DNA of 64,000 nt from Sipunculus nudus (GCA_026874595.1 CM049314.1:78291300-78355299); one strand, 5' to 3'; counted from the stretch's first letter, positions 51,435 to 62,769 are shown. The notes: generated by a model not told the origin, from the sequence alone. Program-made: numbers and translations.

Positions 51435-53270
51435 GTCGTCAAAGATTGGAATGGACAGATTGGCCGAAGTGGAGGATGAAGAATCAAGGGTAATTTGTAG
51501 AAATCTATTCACACAGGAGTTGATTGAAAGAAGATTGTAAAATGGGGATAAAACGCAAGAATATAAAGAGGCTGTAAAGCATGAAAACGAGAGTTCGTCT
51601 GAACGAAATGGGATGAACACTACGAAATATAGTCCTTAACTTTATAGAATAATGATAAAGGAGAGCGAGCCAGAAAAAGAAAGAGGACAAAGATTTTGAA
51701 TATGACGCCACAAGAGAGAGATGGCCCTTCAGTCCAAGAGAAAGAAAACCATCATCTTACAGCGAGACCTAAAGAGACTTTTCCCTTGGGCGACAAAAGA
51801 AACGCTGGTCCCCGCAGTGGAACAGATCCAACTCCAAAATGTGGTAAAGCCAAGTCTTTAAACACGTCTCTTGAAAAGGTAGGAACTCATCCGTTGAAAA
51901 CGACCAATGCTGATGGCACCCTTATTGCGGTGGATATTTTTTTTTTCCTGAATAAGGCTTGTCTTGGTCCTCTGGCTGAAACTGGTCCAACTGCCCTGAA
52001 AGATAAAAGACATTTCCTCCCAAAGAAAGAAAACTTTCCTTTATTTATGCGTGGAATCGCATGCCTTAATCGCCCGCTTCGGACGCATGATAAAAACAAC
52101 CATTCCACATAGAAATACAGCCATTATTTCAGGTGGAAAGTCTCTTCTCAAGGAGAGAGATTCCATTTCCGCCTCCACTGAGAAACCGTTTCACTCAAAG
52201 AGATGACAGTAAACAGAACACACACATAACTGTCAGGGATAGAGTATCCCTTGAGGATGGAATAACTGCTATTCCTAGGGACAATACATGTGTCTATTGT
52301 TCTTTAACATTCTGTATTTTTCACCTGCAGGCCCTTGTTGGTATATGACTGGTTTTGATTATATTGTATGTTTAATGAAATAACGAAAGTTCATTCTCTA
52401 CTCTAAAACATCGAAGCCTCTTGTATGTCTATTTTAACAGATGTCAATGATTTTATATGTACAATATATATGCAGAAAATTAAAAGTGATAAAATAACAA
52501 ATGAATGTTCTTTATAAATAACTTAACTCGGATCTACAGTGAAACAAAACCTCCCTGTTAATCAAACAAGAAAACTGAAAATTGCTTTACAGATGATCTG
52601 ATGTGGCAGAACCTAATTTGTGGAACAGTCAACCTTTAAATCTCCGCAAAATTGATCCTATTCCTTCTTTTAAACATGCTTTAAAGACTTAATTTTAAAA
52701 ACAAGAATTTTACAGATATCTTTGAATTCTACAAGATATTGTAAATGTAAACGTGTTATAGTCAGAGTCTCTGATCTAAATCTCGCATATTAGAGTTTAA
52801 ACTTTATTAGCTTTATCATCTTGTGTATGATGTGTAATTAATATTAGACTGTTCTAAACCACCCCATATATTTTATATGTAAACATTGTATCTTTTATCA
52901 ACTTTGTGTTTATTACATATCTTATGACTAAATGGATTTTTGTGTATATTTTATGAGCACCACAATTCCTGAGCATGAGTTTTTATTCTTGATATTGGTA
53001 ACAGAAAATAGAAAATAACATCCATTAAAAATTAAGATTAATATAATAAATAAAATATATTCCACATTAGAGAAAAAAGCTTTTTTATGTCATAATTCTT
53101 TAAAAAACAGGTTGAATTTGGACGTCTGGAAAAAATCATCGGATGATCCGTATATATAGGAGGCAACAAATGAAAATATACAACATTCAAAATCCAATCG
53201 TGATATCATGGAGACTCTAAAAAGAAATGTTATGATTATTTATTCCAACTCTCACAAGTTTTTCCGTGAG
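51435..53270 (+). pseudogene. WxxW-linker-CTLD lectin gene, heavily decayed
   Basis: After a GTTGTAG acceptor the phase-1 frame reads (G)RQRLEWTDWPKWRMKNQG, then stops at TAA (51490). The linker continues in other frames (51696-52112 and onward), sharing SGTDPTP and repeated KK/ENFP-type segments with the linker of the copy at 29838, which makes these two the closest pair. The CTLD 5' exon is not found; the space is partly taken by a retrotransposon remnant at 52595. A CTLD 3' exon lies at 53111, where the acceptor AAACAG is kept and the frame reads stop-IWTSGKNHRMIRI. It is non-functional. Confidence 0.7.
52595..52960 (+). mobile_element. non-LTR retrotransposon 3' remnant
   Basis: The frame starting near 52610 reads LWNSQPLNLRKIDPIPSF followed by KHALKT and a stop. 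A C-terminal W-N-x-L/Q-P ... SFK..LK signature is common at the end of reverse transcriptase proteins of CR1/jockey-like LINEs. An AT-rich tail follows. Too short to assign further. It sits between the linker and the CTLD 3' exon of the lectin pseudogene. Confidence 0.45.
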
Positions 53271-55347
53271 AACGAAACAAGAAAATGCCAATACATTTTT
53301 GAAATACATGCATAATAGTGTTTCTTCGACATAAAGAATATTATTACTGTTATTTAAATCCTGGTTATAATCAAACATTTAACTTATATCGGGTTGCTAA
53401 ATCTAGAAGATCAGAACGGGTATGCAGCCAGGCAAATGATGCTATTAAGCGATGTGGTCTTTAGTTTGTTGAATGACGTACAGGAGCAGACCGTTACTTA
53501 TTGGATGGGATATTGAACAAAACTCACTTTTTGATTGTATTTTTTAGACATTTTATGTAACGTGTGCAAAATAAAAATGTATCATAAATTGCGCATTTAT
53601 GTCATTTTGTTTCCCTGTGTCATTCACGCCCAGACGTTTCACAAAATTGATACCCAGAAATATCCGGGTTTTTTTTTTGTATTCGACTCTAGCCGTTTTA
53701 ATATTATACTCCATATTATTACTATCAATAGACATATGATAAACCAGTACTTCCTAATTTAACAGTCGCCAGAGGAAGTTTGAAGCAGCTGTATGGATTG
53801 AGCAGCATCTGGAGGTTAGCAGTGATCAGTGGAAAGTACATATCAGCTGTCTAGGACTGATCAGCAGCTGGAGCTTTATATTTCTTTAGCTTAATAATTT
53901 CTAAAAAAAAATCGGGATATAAAAGATACCTTACGATATGCAACAGAGATTGATTGGCATAATACGAATAAGGCAAAATGCCAACCTAAGGAGAACCAAA
54001 GTATATATATATACTCGAATGTTCCCCGTTATGCCCCATTGTATCCATGCGCTAAACAATAATAACTCCTAGGAATATATGCATTGTCCCTCTGTAAAAT
54101 TAGTTTGTATATGTAACAAACAACATTGATCCATAAATATCCTAGGCTTATGCAAATAATTAACTTCATCTAATACAAATGTGCCCGGTTTCCCAGTCCA
54201 TGTTATTCCCTCCTTGAAGAGCTGCCTCCCCTCCAAGTCATTATATGAATAGCACGCTTGGAGACACTCGAAAAGCTGTTATATTTGAAATAACTGGAGA
54301 CGGCGTTTTATCAGTTGCATTATATCTTTTTTTAGGCAGGTAACTGTTCCATATTTACTTCGGCTTTTCTGTCTTGTGTACATCTGCAGAATGTTTAATT
54401 TCATACGTGAAATATCATAACGGTTCTTGCCTCCCGGAGATGACCCCTGTGCTCTATCCAAGATAACAGAAGGCGTTTGTCCTGCCCCACTTTGGTAACT
54501 TTTAGTCCTTGGCGCGTTCACTTATAAATGAAATTTTACCGTTCTGTTTCTGCACAGATAAGTACCCATTGAGGCAGGACTAAGTACATCTGAATGCCAA
54601 AACGATACAATGAAGATACAGGGAAGAACGAAGGACAAGAGAAAAAAGCTCAAGAACTGCAAACGGAGTGCCCGGTTAAAGTGAAGACTTATCAGAGACG
54701 CCCAGGAAATCGAAACTTTAGGCTAGACCTGACCTTACACAAGGTGTAAATACTAAGATAGGAAACGCTATTTTACTGACTTATTTCACACCTCTATGTA
54801 TTCATTCGGTTTATTCAAGTCTAAATTATATCCGGATGCTCATGCGACTCCATTCTGACTTCGCGCCAATAATGTATACATTAATAGAGGAACTTACGTA
54901 CGGTGAATATTGTGTATGCTCATTGTATACCTGGTTTAAAAATTAATCATTCTAGTATTGATGTAATTCTGGTAGATATATGGTTCATTATGGAATAAAA
55001 TATGACTTTTGGTATTCCTGTGGGAACGACATTTACTTTGTGTTTGACATTACGGAATTGCATCCGCCATGTTTAATTTTTTTCTTATAAAGCATGGCCA
55101 TGCAAGGAATATAATGAACAGATATGTAGCGCTATCTATTTGAAGGCACAAAGATAATTTTTTTTGCTCATAACCATGTATTATAGAAGGTTTATAACTC
55201 TGTAAATTATGAGAATATAATGTATTATACCGGCATGTTTTGTGGACGCATGGGCATTTGTATTTTTGAAAAAATATTTGGTTAGATTCAATTTGTTATA
55301 CTGGAATGGTGACGCCTTACCATGACTTGCGTTCACATAAAGCAGCT
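53271..55347. other. no gene recognised
   Basis: AT-rich sequence with no supported exon. A minus-strand open frame at 54521-54279 is unassigned. Confidence 0.5.
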
Positions 55348-55353
55348 GTATTG
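55348..55353. repeat. 6-bp target-site duplication of foldback element, left
   Basis: GTATTG directly before TACGGTGGCT, repeated exactly at 56990-56995 after the opposite end. Confidence 0.7.
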
Positions 55354-55390
55354 TACGGTGGCTTGTTTAGGACATGCACAAAATTATTTT

Positions 55391-55591
55391 TATCTCGTTC
55401 CCACGAGATAGTATCTCGTGGCCACGCGATAATCATCTCGTTCCCACGCGTTAGTATCTCGTTCCCACGAGATAGTATCTCGTGGCCACGCGATAATTTT
55501 CTCGTTCCCACGCGTTAGTATCTCGTTTCCACGCGTTAGTATCTCGTTCCCACGCGTTAATTATCTCGTTCCTACGTGGGAACGAGATAAA
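55391..55591 (+). repeat. left arm array of foldback element
   Basis: About ten units of TATCTCG(T)TCCCACGCGT type alternating with CGTGGCCACGCGATAAT. Several units are themselves palindromic (CTCGTGGCCACG). The arm closes with a short hairpin, CGTTCCTACG TGGGAACGAG. Confidence 0.9.
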
Positions 55592-55756
55592 TTTAGATAG
55601 ACAATACAATAAGACCTACATCTTAAATCCATAAGGCATGTTTCTCTACACTGGATGAAGAATATGGTCAATTATTTGCATGCATATGGAGCGGGCTTAA
55701 CATGGTGAGACCTGAAATGATGCAACCGGGACTCATACAACACTCATGGGCCATGT

Positions 55757-56365
55757 TTGTTTAGAGAATGTGTGAGTGGGGAAAGGGAGTGGGGGGTTAG
55801 TTCGGGTAAAATATGTGTCATACTAAATTTTTTATTGGATGAAATCAAATGGAGGGATAATCCACCATTAACCTTAAACACAGTATTGTATGGAATGTTT
55901 CCAATTAAGAATAACTTTCTAATAAATCAGGTGCCCCTTACATTTAAAATGTGTGCATATCAAAGTAGAAAGGAATATAATCAGAACACAAGCAATTTAA
56001 TGCCAGATTTTTTTAAGGAGAATGAAATATATAGAGAAAATTGAACATATAATAGCAAAACAGAAATATAAGATTACTGCACATTTAGAAAAATGGGAAA
56101 AAATAAGAAAGCATTTTTAACATACAGTAGCATTGTAGTTTTTATATTGAAAGAAAAGCAAGAGGTAAATGTATTCTGCAAAGACCACTAGGATATATGT
56201 ATATACTGCATGTACATATTACAAGTACTGAAAATTTGAAGTATATTTGGAATAATATTCAGGCAATGTGCTTTGTATATATTGTATTTGATGTGGTTGT
56301 GTAAAATTATGTGTGACGTGTATTGTATGATATTTTTCCAGCAATAAAATGTATTTCAAAAAAAT
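55757..56365 (+). mobile_element. L1-like 3' end inside the foldback element
   Basis: Frames give FLLDEIKWRDNPPL and LVPL/QVPLTFKMCAYQ-type sequence, then KYKITAHLEKWEKIRKHF, the kind of basic tail found at the end of L1-like ORF2 proteins. These are followed by a 3' UTR ending CAGCAATAAAATGTATTTC and an A-run at 56356. It is either an insertion into, or cargo carried by, the surrounding foldback element. Confidence 0.45.
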
Positions 56366-56696
56366 ATTCATGATATGAAATACATAACTGAAATATTATT
56401 GTGGAAAGAAAAATGGGAGGGGGACGAATGAGAAATTTATATCACCCGTTGCTTAAAACAAACTCAATACAGTTTGCCATGAACATATAAAAATGGGCAA
56501 GTTAAATCAACGCAATAAAATGTTGAACCAACGCAATGAAAACCGTTGAAAATTTACCTCGAAGCATTCGGCGCAAACGCAAATACAACGAAATACATAC
56601 AAACAGTTTAAGTTGCATCGACGCTCTGACATACAACAGACAACAGACCACAGACATTCTTGTCCAAATGAGGGCTTTAGCTGGCATGGCATACTA

Positions 56697-56950
56697 ACGC
56701 GTGGTAACGAGATAATTAACGCGTGGCCACGAGATACTTACGCGTGGGATCGAGATAATTATCGCGTGGGAACGAGATACTAACGCGTGGGAACGATATA
56801 ATTATCGCGTGGGAACGAGATACTAACGCGTGGGAACGAGATAATTATCGCGTGGCCACGAGATACTAACGCGTGGGATCGAGATAAATATCGCGTGGCC
56901 ACGAGATACTAACGCGTGGGAACGAGATACTATCGCGTGGGAACGAGATT
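56697..56950 (-). repeat. right arm array of foldback element
   Basis: About twelve units of ACGCGTGGGAACGAGATA type, the reverse complement of the left-arm units, ending GAACGAGATT followed by an A-run and the outer terminal repeat. Confidence 0.9.
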
Positions 56951-56995
56951 AAAAAAAAATGTCCTGGGTGTCCGATACGAGCCACCGTAGTATTG

Positions 56996-57944
56996 CCATT
57001 TACGTAAAAGTAAATTTTTTGGAAAATACACGAATCATTATTCCATAGTTAAGCAACTCTCCCATAATGTAATGTTTGCATAGGTATGTGAAAGCGAAAC
57101 CTGCTCTTCTCGTTTAGGACACCCCTTGAAGTTCCATTTTGCTTTTATCTTTAACCTCAGTATTGATCTTGGCATAATCGTTGGTTAATCGTTGGTAGAA
57201 ACGGCCTTTCATAACCTATATGTATTTCAATCAGCTGAAGCCGAAATGTCTGACGTCAGCTTTAGTTCAGTTAATCAACTTCAGTTGAGCCACAAGGTAA
57301 ATTGTCGGCCATGTTGTAGGCACTAAAGAGAAATTAACTAAGATCTAAGAAAACAAAGTAGTCACAAAGAGTGCCAATACACAAAAAAAACAAAAGTGTT
57401 TTGACAGCCCCGTTTCTCGATAACTGCCCTTAATTCGGAATAGAGAGATGCATGCATTTGAGAAATTTATGATAATGAATTATAGTAAAAATTCCTTTCG
57501 AATTGCTTCAGGAAAGTTCATTTAACGTACAACTATTTCTTTTTCACAAATATGGTGAATGTAAAAGCCTCGCGAACATAAATGCAAGCACAGTATAAAA
57601 CATGACACATTTTCGTGACATTTTGAGTGGTCAACAAGAAACCTTTTTCATCTGATCGGTCAAATGTAGAGAGTGGAGCCGTGATTTTTATGGAGTTGGA
57701 TTCGTGACCGCATGGTTGTGGGATCACATCCTGATCTGACCGTTTTCAGCTGACCGCTGAGACCTCAAGCCAAGTCTTCACCACAAGGGTACGCTCTCTT
57801 TACCCATATGTGTATTGGCGAAACATGGACAGCAGTCAACCTAGCGTCATGTGTAACTGCTTGGTTGTATGCGCCAAGGGAGCAAGAATGAACATGCCCT
57901 ACAGACCAGGAAGGCAAAGTGTTAAGTCGGATTAGAATGACATA
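56996..57944. other. no gene recognised
   Basis: Non-coding sequence between two transposable elements. No supported feature. Confidence 0.5.
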
Positions 57945-59144
57945 CCGTATTTTCTTGATCAGATGCCCCGGCGTTTATTTTTTTCAAACCTTGCTTTGCG
58001 TCGAAACAATAAACCCCCGGTCACTACTTTGGGACACTATTGAAAACATCGCCAGTACACGGATTCAGTTTACGAAATATCCGTAGATGCTATAGGGATA
58101 AGGGACACGCGCATCTCCACAATCACGCACCATATAAGAACTTCAGGGGAATCACAGTAAGAGATTTTGCAGTTGGCCACAAGAATCTGTCTGCGCGGGC
58201 CTCTCAAAACCAGGTACCCCTGTGTTTCATGTTCCATTTATTTTACAGCTTGTGCAATCGGTTTCCCTCTGAACACGGGGTGGCTATTCCATTTACTGTG
58301 CAACTGGTATTATTGGTACCATCCAAATACGGGGGGGGGGTACATAAAACCGCACTTGGCAATTCATTCTCATGACATTTCCTTTCGCGTTTTAACAGAT
58401 TCAGCTTGACACAGCATATTCAAGCGTTTTCGACTTGGTTTATACTGGTATGTAACATTTACTGCCGGGAATATTCAGCTGAATGTATAGTTGTCGACAA
58501 GGGCAAATCCTATTTATAACTTTTAAGATTATCCAAGAAGCGTAGTTTTGGTCACGGTGTGGAAATGAAAGCAAGGAGCGTAATTTGGCATGACAACAGC
58601 TTGTACCGCTTGACACTCTTGCTTTCTGGCTTCATACTACACAAGAAATATGTGCCCAGACCTATTTGAACAGTACTGTTCAACCTTTCGTGAGGCAGAC
58701 TCTCACCGTTTTAAGTTTTACCGCTTGTGTCAAGCGGTATTAGTTTTACCTTGCTTGACAGCAGTGATAGTGTTTACTTTCTCACTGCTGACGTAATTGT
58801 GAAGGATTTACAAGAATCGGTGACCGGCTTTAATCATAATGGACGGATCAGGAATGTTTGGTGTCCCTTATGAAAACAGATATGCACGTAAGAATAAAAA
58901 TTTAAAGAGGATTCAAACAAATTATTAACAAATACACAAAACGAAATTCACACAAATAGCTCCAATTATGGTGACGGGAAATGACATCTGGCGGCAAATA
59001 TGGAAACTGCTCTGATACCCGGCCTCTGAACAAGAACGACGTCTATTTAAGGCCGGCTTTTATTTTTCAAAGACATTGTTCAGGCCCGGCGACTAAATAA
59101 GCCAGGCGACTATTTAAGGTCCGGCGTCTGATCAAGGAAATACG
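57945..59144. mobile_element. DNA transposon relic with ~22-bp terminal inverted repeats
   Basis: The left end CGTATTTTCTTGATCAGATG and the reverse complement of the right end CGTATTTCCTTGATCAGACG match at 20 of 22 positions by eye. Inside the right end GGCGACTATTTAAG-like subrepeats occur (59085-59125), mirrored by GGCGTTTATTTTT on the left. An open frame at 58040-58375 is unassigned, and no transposase motif is visible. The flanks give no certain target duplication. It is about 1.2 kb, so probably non-autonomous. Confidence 0.6.
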
Positions 59145-60201
59145 ATAGTCTATATAACTATTAAACCCCTATCTTTACCTTTACATGTAATGTAATCACG
59201 ACATTATTTTGTGTTTGTTTTACAGGAAAATAGATTTAGTTTACCACATCTTCCCAAAATGGCCGCTGAATTTCTTCTAGATGGCAGAGGTGTTAGTATG
59301 TATTAACTAACTGCCACGATATCATACCTGTTAGCTTACTATCAAATGCTATCTTAACATTTGTCTTCAAGACTGTTGACCAGTTCAAAGGTTATTTTGT
59401 TGTGCTTTTTCTGACACAAATGAAAAGTAAGACATGATTTTTGCATTTCAACCTGTGAATAAATATAAACTGCATAAATATAACTATACCATTTGAATTC
59501 GACATGGTATCATTTGCTTTTATGTTGTCATTTATACAGTAAGACAAATATTTTAAATATATTAGTTCTTATCAGTATTAAATTGATGCTTGTCCTGTCA
59601 CAATTGCACAGTTTTGTGAAATGTTTTAAATCTGCTAAATCATTTGTTTAAAAACGTCAATTTAAAGCCCTGTCTCGACTGAGCCTAACAAAATAATCGT
59701 TCCTTAATAACTTGACATTTTTTGCTAAATCAAAAGAGATCACACCTTATTGCTTGTTAAATATTTCTTTGGAAAATGCCAAGAAAAACGTCGCAGTGTT
59801 TTATACATATATGTTACACTGTGTGACCATAAAAACGGCCCTTTCTATGAAGACATTATTTTCCCATCAAAATAAAATATATGTAGCGGCTGCCCTCATT
59901 GACTTAAAAAATACTTAAAGAACCTTTGAGATGTATGGGAATGAAAGGATAGTTTGATGTTCAGAGAATTTATCTAAAGGTTTTTTTCTTGATGTGGGTG
60001 CTGACTCATGTGACCTTCTCATAATGGCACTAACAGTAAATGGTCTTCTTCCCAGTGAGTTCATTTAGGTTAAGACAGATGATTGGCAGTTTTATTCTAA
60101 GTATACATTAAAGATGGTTTTGCTTTATATGAAAGAACCGTCAACCCCAAATACAGAACTTCGACCAGGCCGAGAACACGATAAAGCTGAACAGAGTGAC
60201 A
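59145..60201. other. upstream region of the 60.2-kb lectin gene
   Basis: No coding sequence supported. A TATA-like GCTTTATATGAAAG at 60119-60132 lies about 70-80 bp before the start codon, and the surrounding TTTTGCTTTATATGAAAG resembles the box in the dispersed repeat at 7318. Promoter use is only an inference. Confidence 0.35.
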
Positions 60202-61775
60202 ATGTATATATCTACAGTGTACCTTACACTTTTAATATCCTATTTCCAAGAAACACCTGTCCTGTGCGGCATTACCGAGAAAGGATATGGTGAGGATTAA
60301 CCGATTTTATTTTTGAATATAAATATTATTCGTTCGTCTTTTTGATAAAGTCGATTAGGAATGGTGTGCCAATAATTTATATCTAACGAATTTACCGAAT
60401 AGATATTATGCTAATAAACATTGTAGATATTCGAAGAAAAGTTTGGACGAACTGGTCTAAGTGGAGTCAGCCTGGTCTTATGTGTAAAGCACGCCGAATG
60501 AATCCACAAAACAAATCTCGACAGGTAGAATGCAGAACCATTAAAGTTCTGAGACATGTTGAAATGTTGCCCAATCCTCTGAAAGATAAGGTGACCCATC
60601 CCGTCTTAGAAAACACGATTTCTCCATATGCTCGAAATGATGATGTGACACGGACAAAGTTTTCTCTGGATGAAGGAAACACTCATCAGTTAAATGAAGG
60701 GACCACAGCAAAAAATGCCCTTGCTCATGGTAATTAAATGTCTGGCTTCCTGTACAGAATTAGGTCCCTTAATAAAAAAAAGAATTTTTTTTAATTTTTT
60801 TTTTATATTTTTCACTAATTGACGTTGCTTTTCTATACTGGAGAAAGAAATTTAAACCAAAACACAGGTAAACCGGATGATATTAAATATCTGTGTTTCC
60901 TTGCAGTCAAGTGCCCTGATGGCTTCGGACACATTTTCAAAGACCCCGTATCAAGACGGGTGTCCTGCTATTTAACTTACTCCGACTATGAATATCCACT
61001 TAGTGCTGCAGAAAAATGTAGGCCCATGAAGGCGCACCTGGTCAGCATTGAGAGTGAGAGAGAAAGTGTCCACATCGAACCTCTTGTGGCTCGAGCAAAC
61101 AGTGAGTCTTCTTTCTTGTGTTTTAATTCTTCATTTCCTTTTCAGATTCTGGTGATTAAGATTACAAGCATACTCATAATTTATGACCAGGTTTATTAGG
61201 ATATAAAATATTATTTGTAACCTCAGTGTTCTCTTTAATGGAAAATGTATTAGTTTTAAAAATATTATTAGTAAGTACTTTTTTTAACATTTCCCGCCGT
61301 AACATGAAGAGTGTTGATTTTAGTCGCTTGTGCTAAATATAACGACAAAGAAAATCTGCTACTTTCCATGGCTGCCATAATGTAACATGGCCCCGTAAAA
61401 CTAACGACAACAAGAGATTGTTTCGAACAGTCAAGTAAAATAAGTTTACTCCCAAGCAGAATTCTTCTAGCATTGATACAACTGCGAAATATTTTAGTCG
61501 GTATTGTAAAAATAATGGTCAAATAATATATATTTATCTTTGTGTGTTATAATAGTGCATGGTTAGCTAGTTCGATGGCTCTATAAACCTTATGGCATCT
61601 AAAGATAGAAAACAGTTAATTGTAATATTTTGAATCCGAACTTCGAGATCGAAACATCTATTTAAAATAAACATTTCAGCGCTTGTTTATCATTTACATT
61701 GAGCTTGTTAATATAAGTTTACCTACACTTTCTGCTGCTAACCTTACTGGTGTTTATATATACACCTTATTTTGC

Positions 61776-61810
<35 letters not shown>

Positions 61811-62239
61811 TATATACATGGTAAGAATCAAACCTGCACCGTTAGTATATCTTAAGTAGAGCTCTGGGTTAAATGTGTTTAAAATTTGGAAAAAAAATAT
61901 TATTTTCGACATTACTCATGAAATATGAAACTGATGGGGAAATTGTCCAGTCTTCCTCTGAAAGAGTGTTATAGGAGTTAAGTTACAGGTGAGTTTATGT
62001 ATCTCTCGTTCACAGTGTGTGTTTGGACATCAGGCCAGAAGGTACAGGGACGTGATGGATGGAAATGGATATGGAGCTCTACGAGCGAAACCGTAAACTT
62101 TACAAGGTGGGCGAATGAGGAGCCCAAGTCTGCTCTGATACATTCATATTTAAGGATAAACATCGACTCCTCATGGAAGGCTGACACAGCGCTGGCGAGA
62201 TGTTCATTTATTTGTGAAAAATTAGCCGGACCAGTGTAA
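60202..62239 (+). CDS. secreted WxxW-linker-CTLD lectin-like protein, short-linker paralogue
   Basis: Four exons, all phase 1: 60202-60289, 60427-60729, 60907-61101, 62016-62239, predicting 269 residues. Residues 1 to about 22 are a signal peptide (MYISTVYLTLLISYFQETP). Residues 30-66 are the cysteine module (VWTNWSKWSQ, LMCKAR, RQVECR). Residues 67-130 are a polar linker, much shorter than in the 37.4-kb gene. Residues 131-269 are the CTLD: KCPDGFGHIFKD, SCYLTY, EKCRPMKAHLVSIESERE (exon 3, 195 nt as in the paralogues), then CVWTSGQ, WKWIWSSTSE, RWANEEPK and RCSFICEK (exon 4). EPK replaces the usual EPN, and WKAD sits where WND is expected, so sugar binding may be altered. Splice sites are good throughout (GTGAGG, GTAATT, GTGAGT donors). 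Likely extracellular. This is the most canonical CTLD in the window. Confidence 0.82.
61778..61807. repeat. (TA)n microsatellite
   Basis: Intronic TA tract in the last intron of the 60.2-kb lectin gene. Confidence 0.95.
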
Positions 62240-62248
62240 CCCCACACA

Positions 62249-62667
62249 CAGTAAAACCCTACCTAACGACTGGCTCTGTGTAGCGAGCACCGCAAAATAA
62301 CGACCACTTGTTCCCAGTCCTATGTTTCAGTTATCAATTCATACTCCTTTAACCTGCCCATGAATGGCATATAATATATGTGTATACATTGAGTAAACGA
62401 TTATTTTTAAGTACTTTGGAGATATGCGTTTCATATATATACCGGCAATATATGTACAGTGAGGCAGCCTACCAACGGAATTACTCCTGCTTGATAAACG
62501 AATGCATCCGTGATTTGGTGCAATTTAATACCATAAAGGTTGCGTGTCTCTGTTCCTAAACAATGGACCATCCAACGTCTTTTTCTTAAAATCCAGAAAC
62601 AACCTACGGACGGACAAAAAGGTAACATTTTTAAGGTCCGATTGGTGGTCGTTATTTTGAGGTTTGA
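62249..62667. mobile_element. pogo-like non-autonomous element enclosing a lectin exon relic
   Basis: Left end CAGTAAAACCCTACCTAACG with GCAAAATAACGACCACTTG. The right end, read in reverse, has CAAACCTCAAAATAACGACC. The ends are imperfect but share the AAAATAACGACCAC core with the other pogo-like ends in the window (7834, 10500, 33361). The outermost right bases are degraded. It encloses the inverted CTLD exon at 62603-62431. Confidence 0.4.
62431..62603 (-). pseudogene. inverted CTLD 3' exon relic
   Basis: On the minus strand CCGTCCGTAG is followed by GTTGTTTCTGGATTTTAAG, matching the acceptor and exon start at 39976 and 19287 (CCTTCCGTAGGTTGTTTCTGGA). The frame reads CFWILRKRRWMVHCLGTE, then KLHQITDAFV, parallel to KLHQSADVIM of the intact gene. 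The last cysteines are lost and the frame ends in TGA. It is closer to the 37.4-kb paralogue than to the adjacent 60.2-kb gene, and it lies in the opposite direction. Confidence 0.75.
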
Positions 62668-62704
62668 ACGTATCAATGTGAATATATCACGTTTATCAGT
62701 TTGA

Positions 62705-62705
<1 letters not shown>

Positions 62706-62769
<64 letters not shown>
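62706..62769. repeat. (TA)n microsatellite
   Basis: Pure TA tract directly preceding the perfect-arm hairpin at 62769. Confidence 0.95.

Larger units (their letters stand above)
55354..56989. mobile_element. foldback-type element with repeat-filled inverted ends
   Basis: The outer ends are inverted repeats (TACGGTGGCT ... AGCCACCGTA) with GGACAT following near each end, flanked by a GTATTG duplication. Inside each end is an array of about 20-bp units (ATCTCGTTCCCACGCGTTAGT-like) in opposite orientation: 55391-55591 on the left and 56697-56950 on the right. This is the architecture of foldback elements, whose long ends are made of internal tandem repeats. The middle holds the 3' part of an L1-like LINE and no transposase, so it is non-autonomous. 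Confidence 0.8.

Noticed and set aside
58040-58375. 111-codon open frame as transposase
   Set aside because: No catalytic or DNA-binding motif could be recognised; it lies in a 1.2-kb element likely to be non-autonomous.
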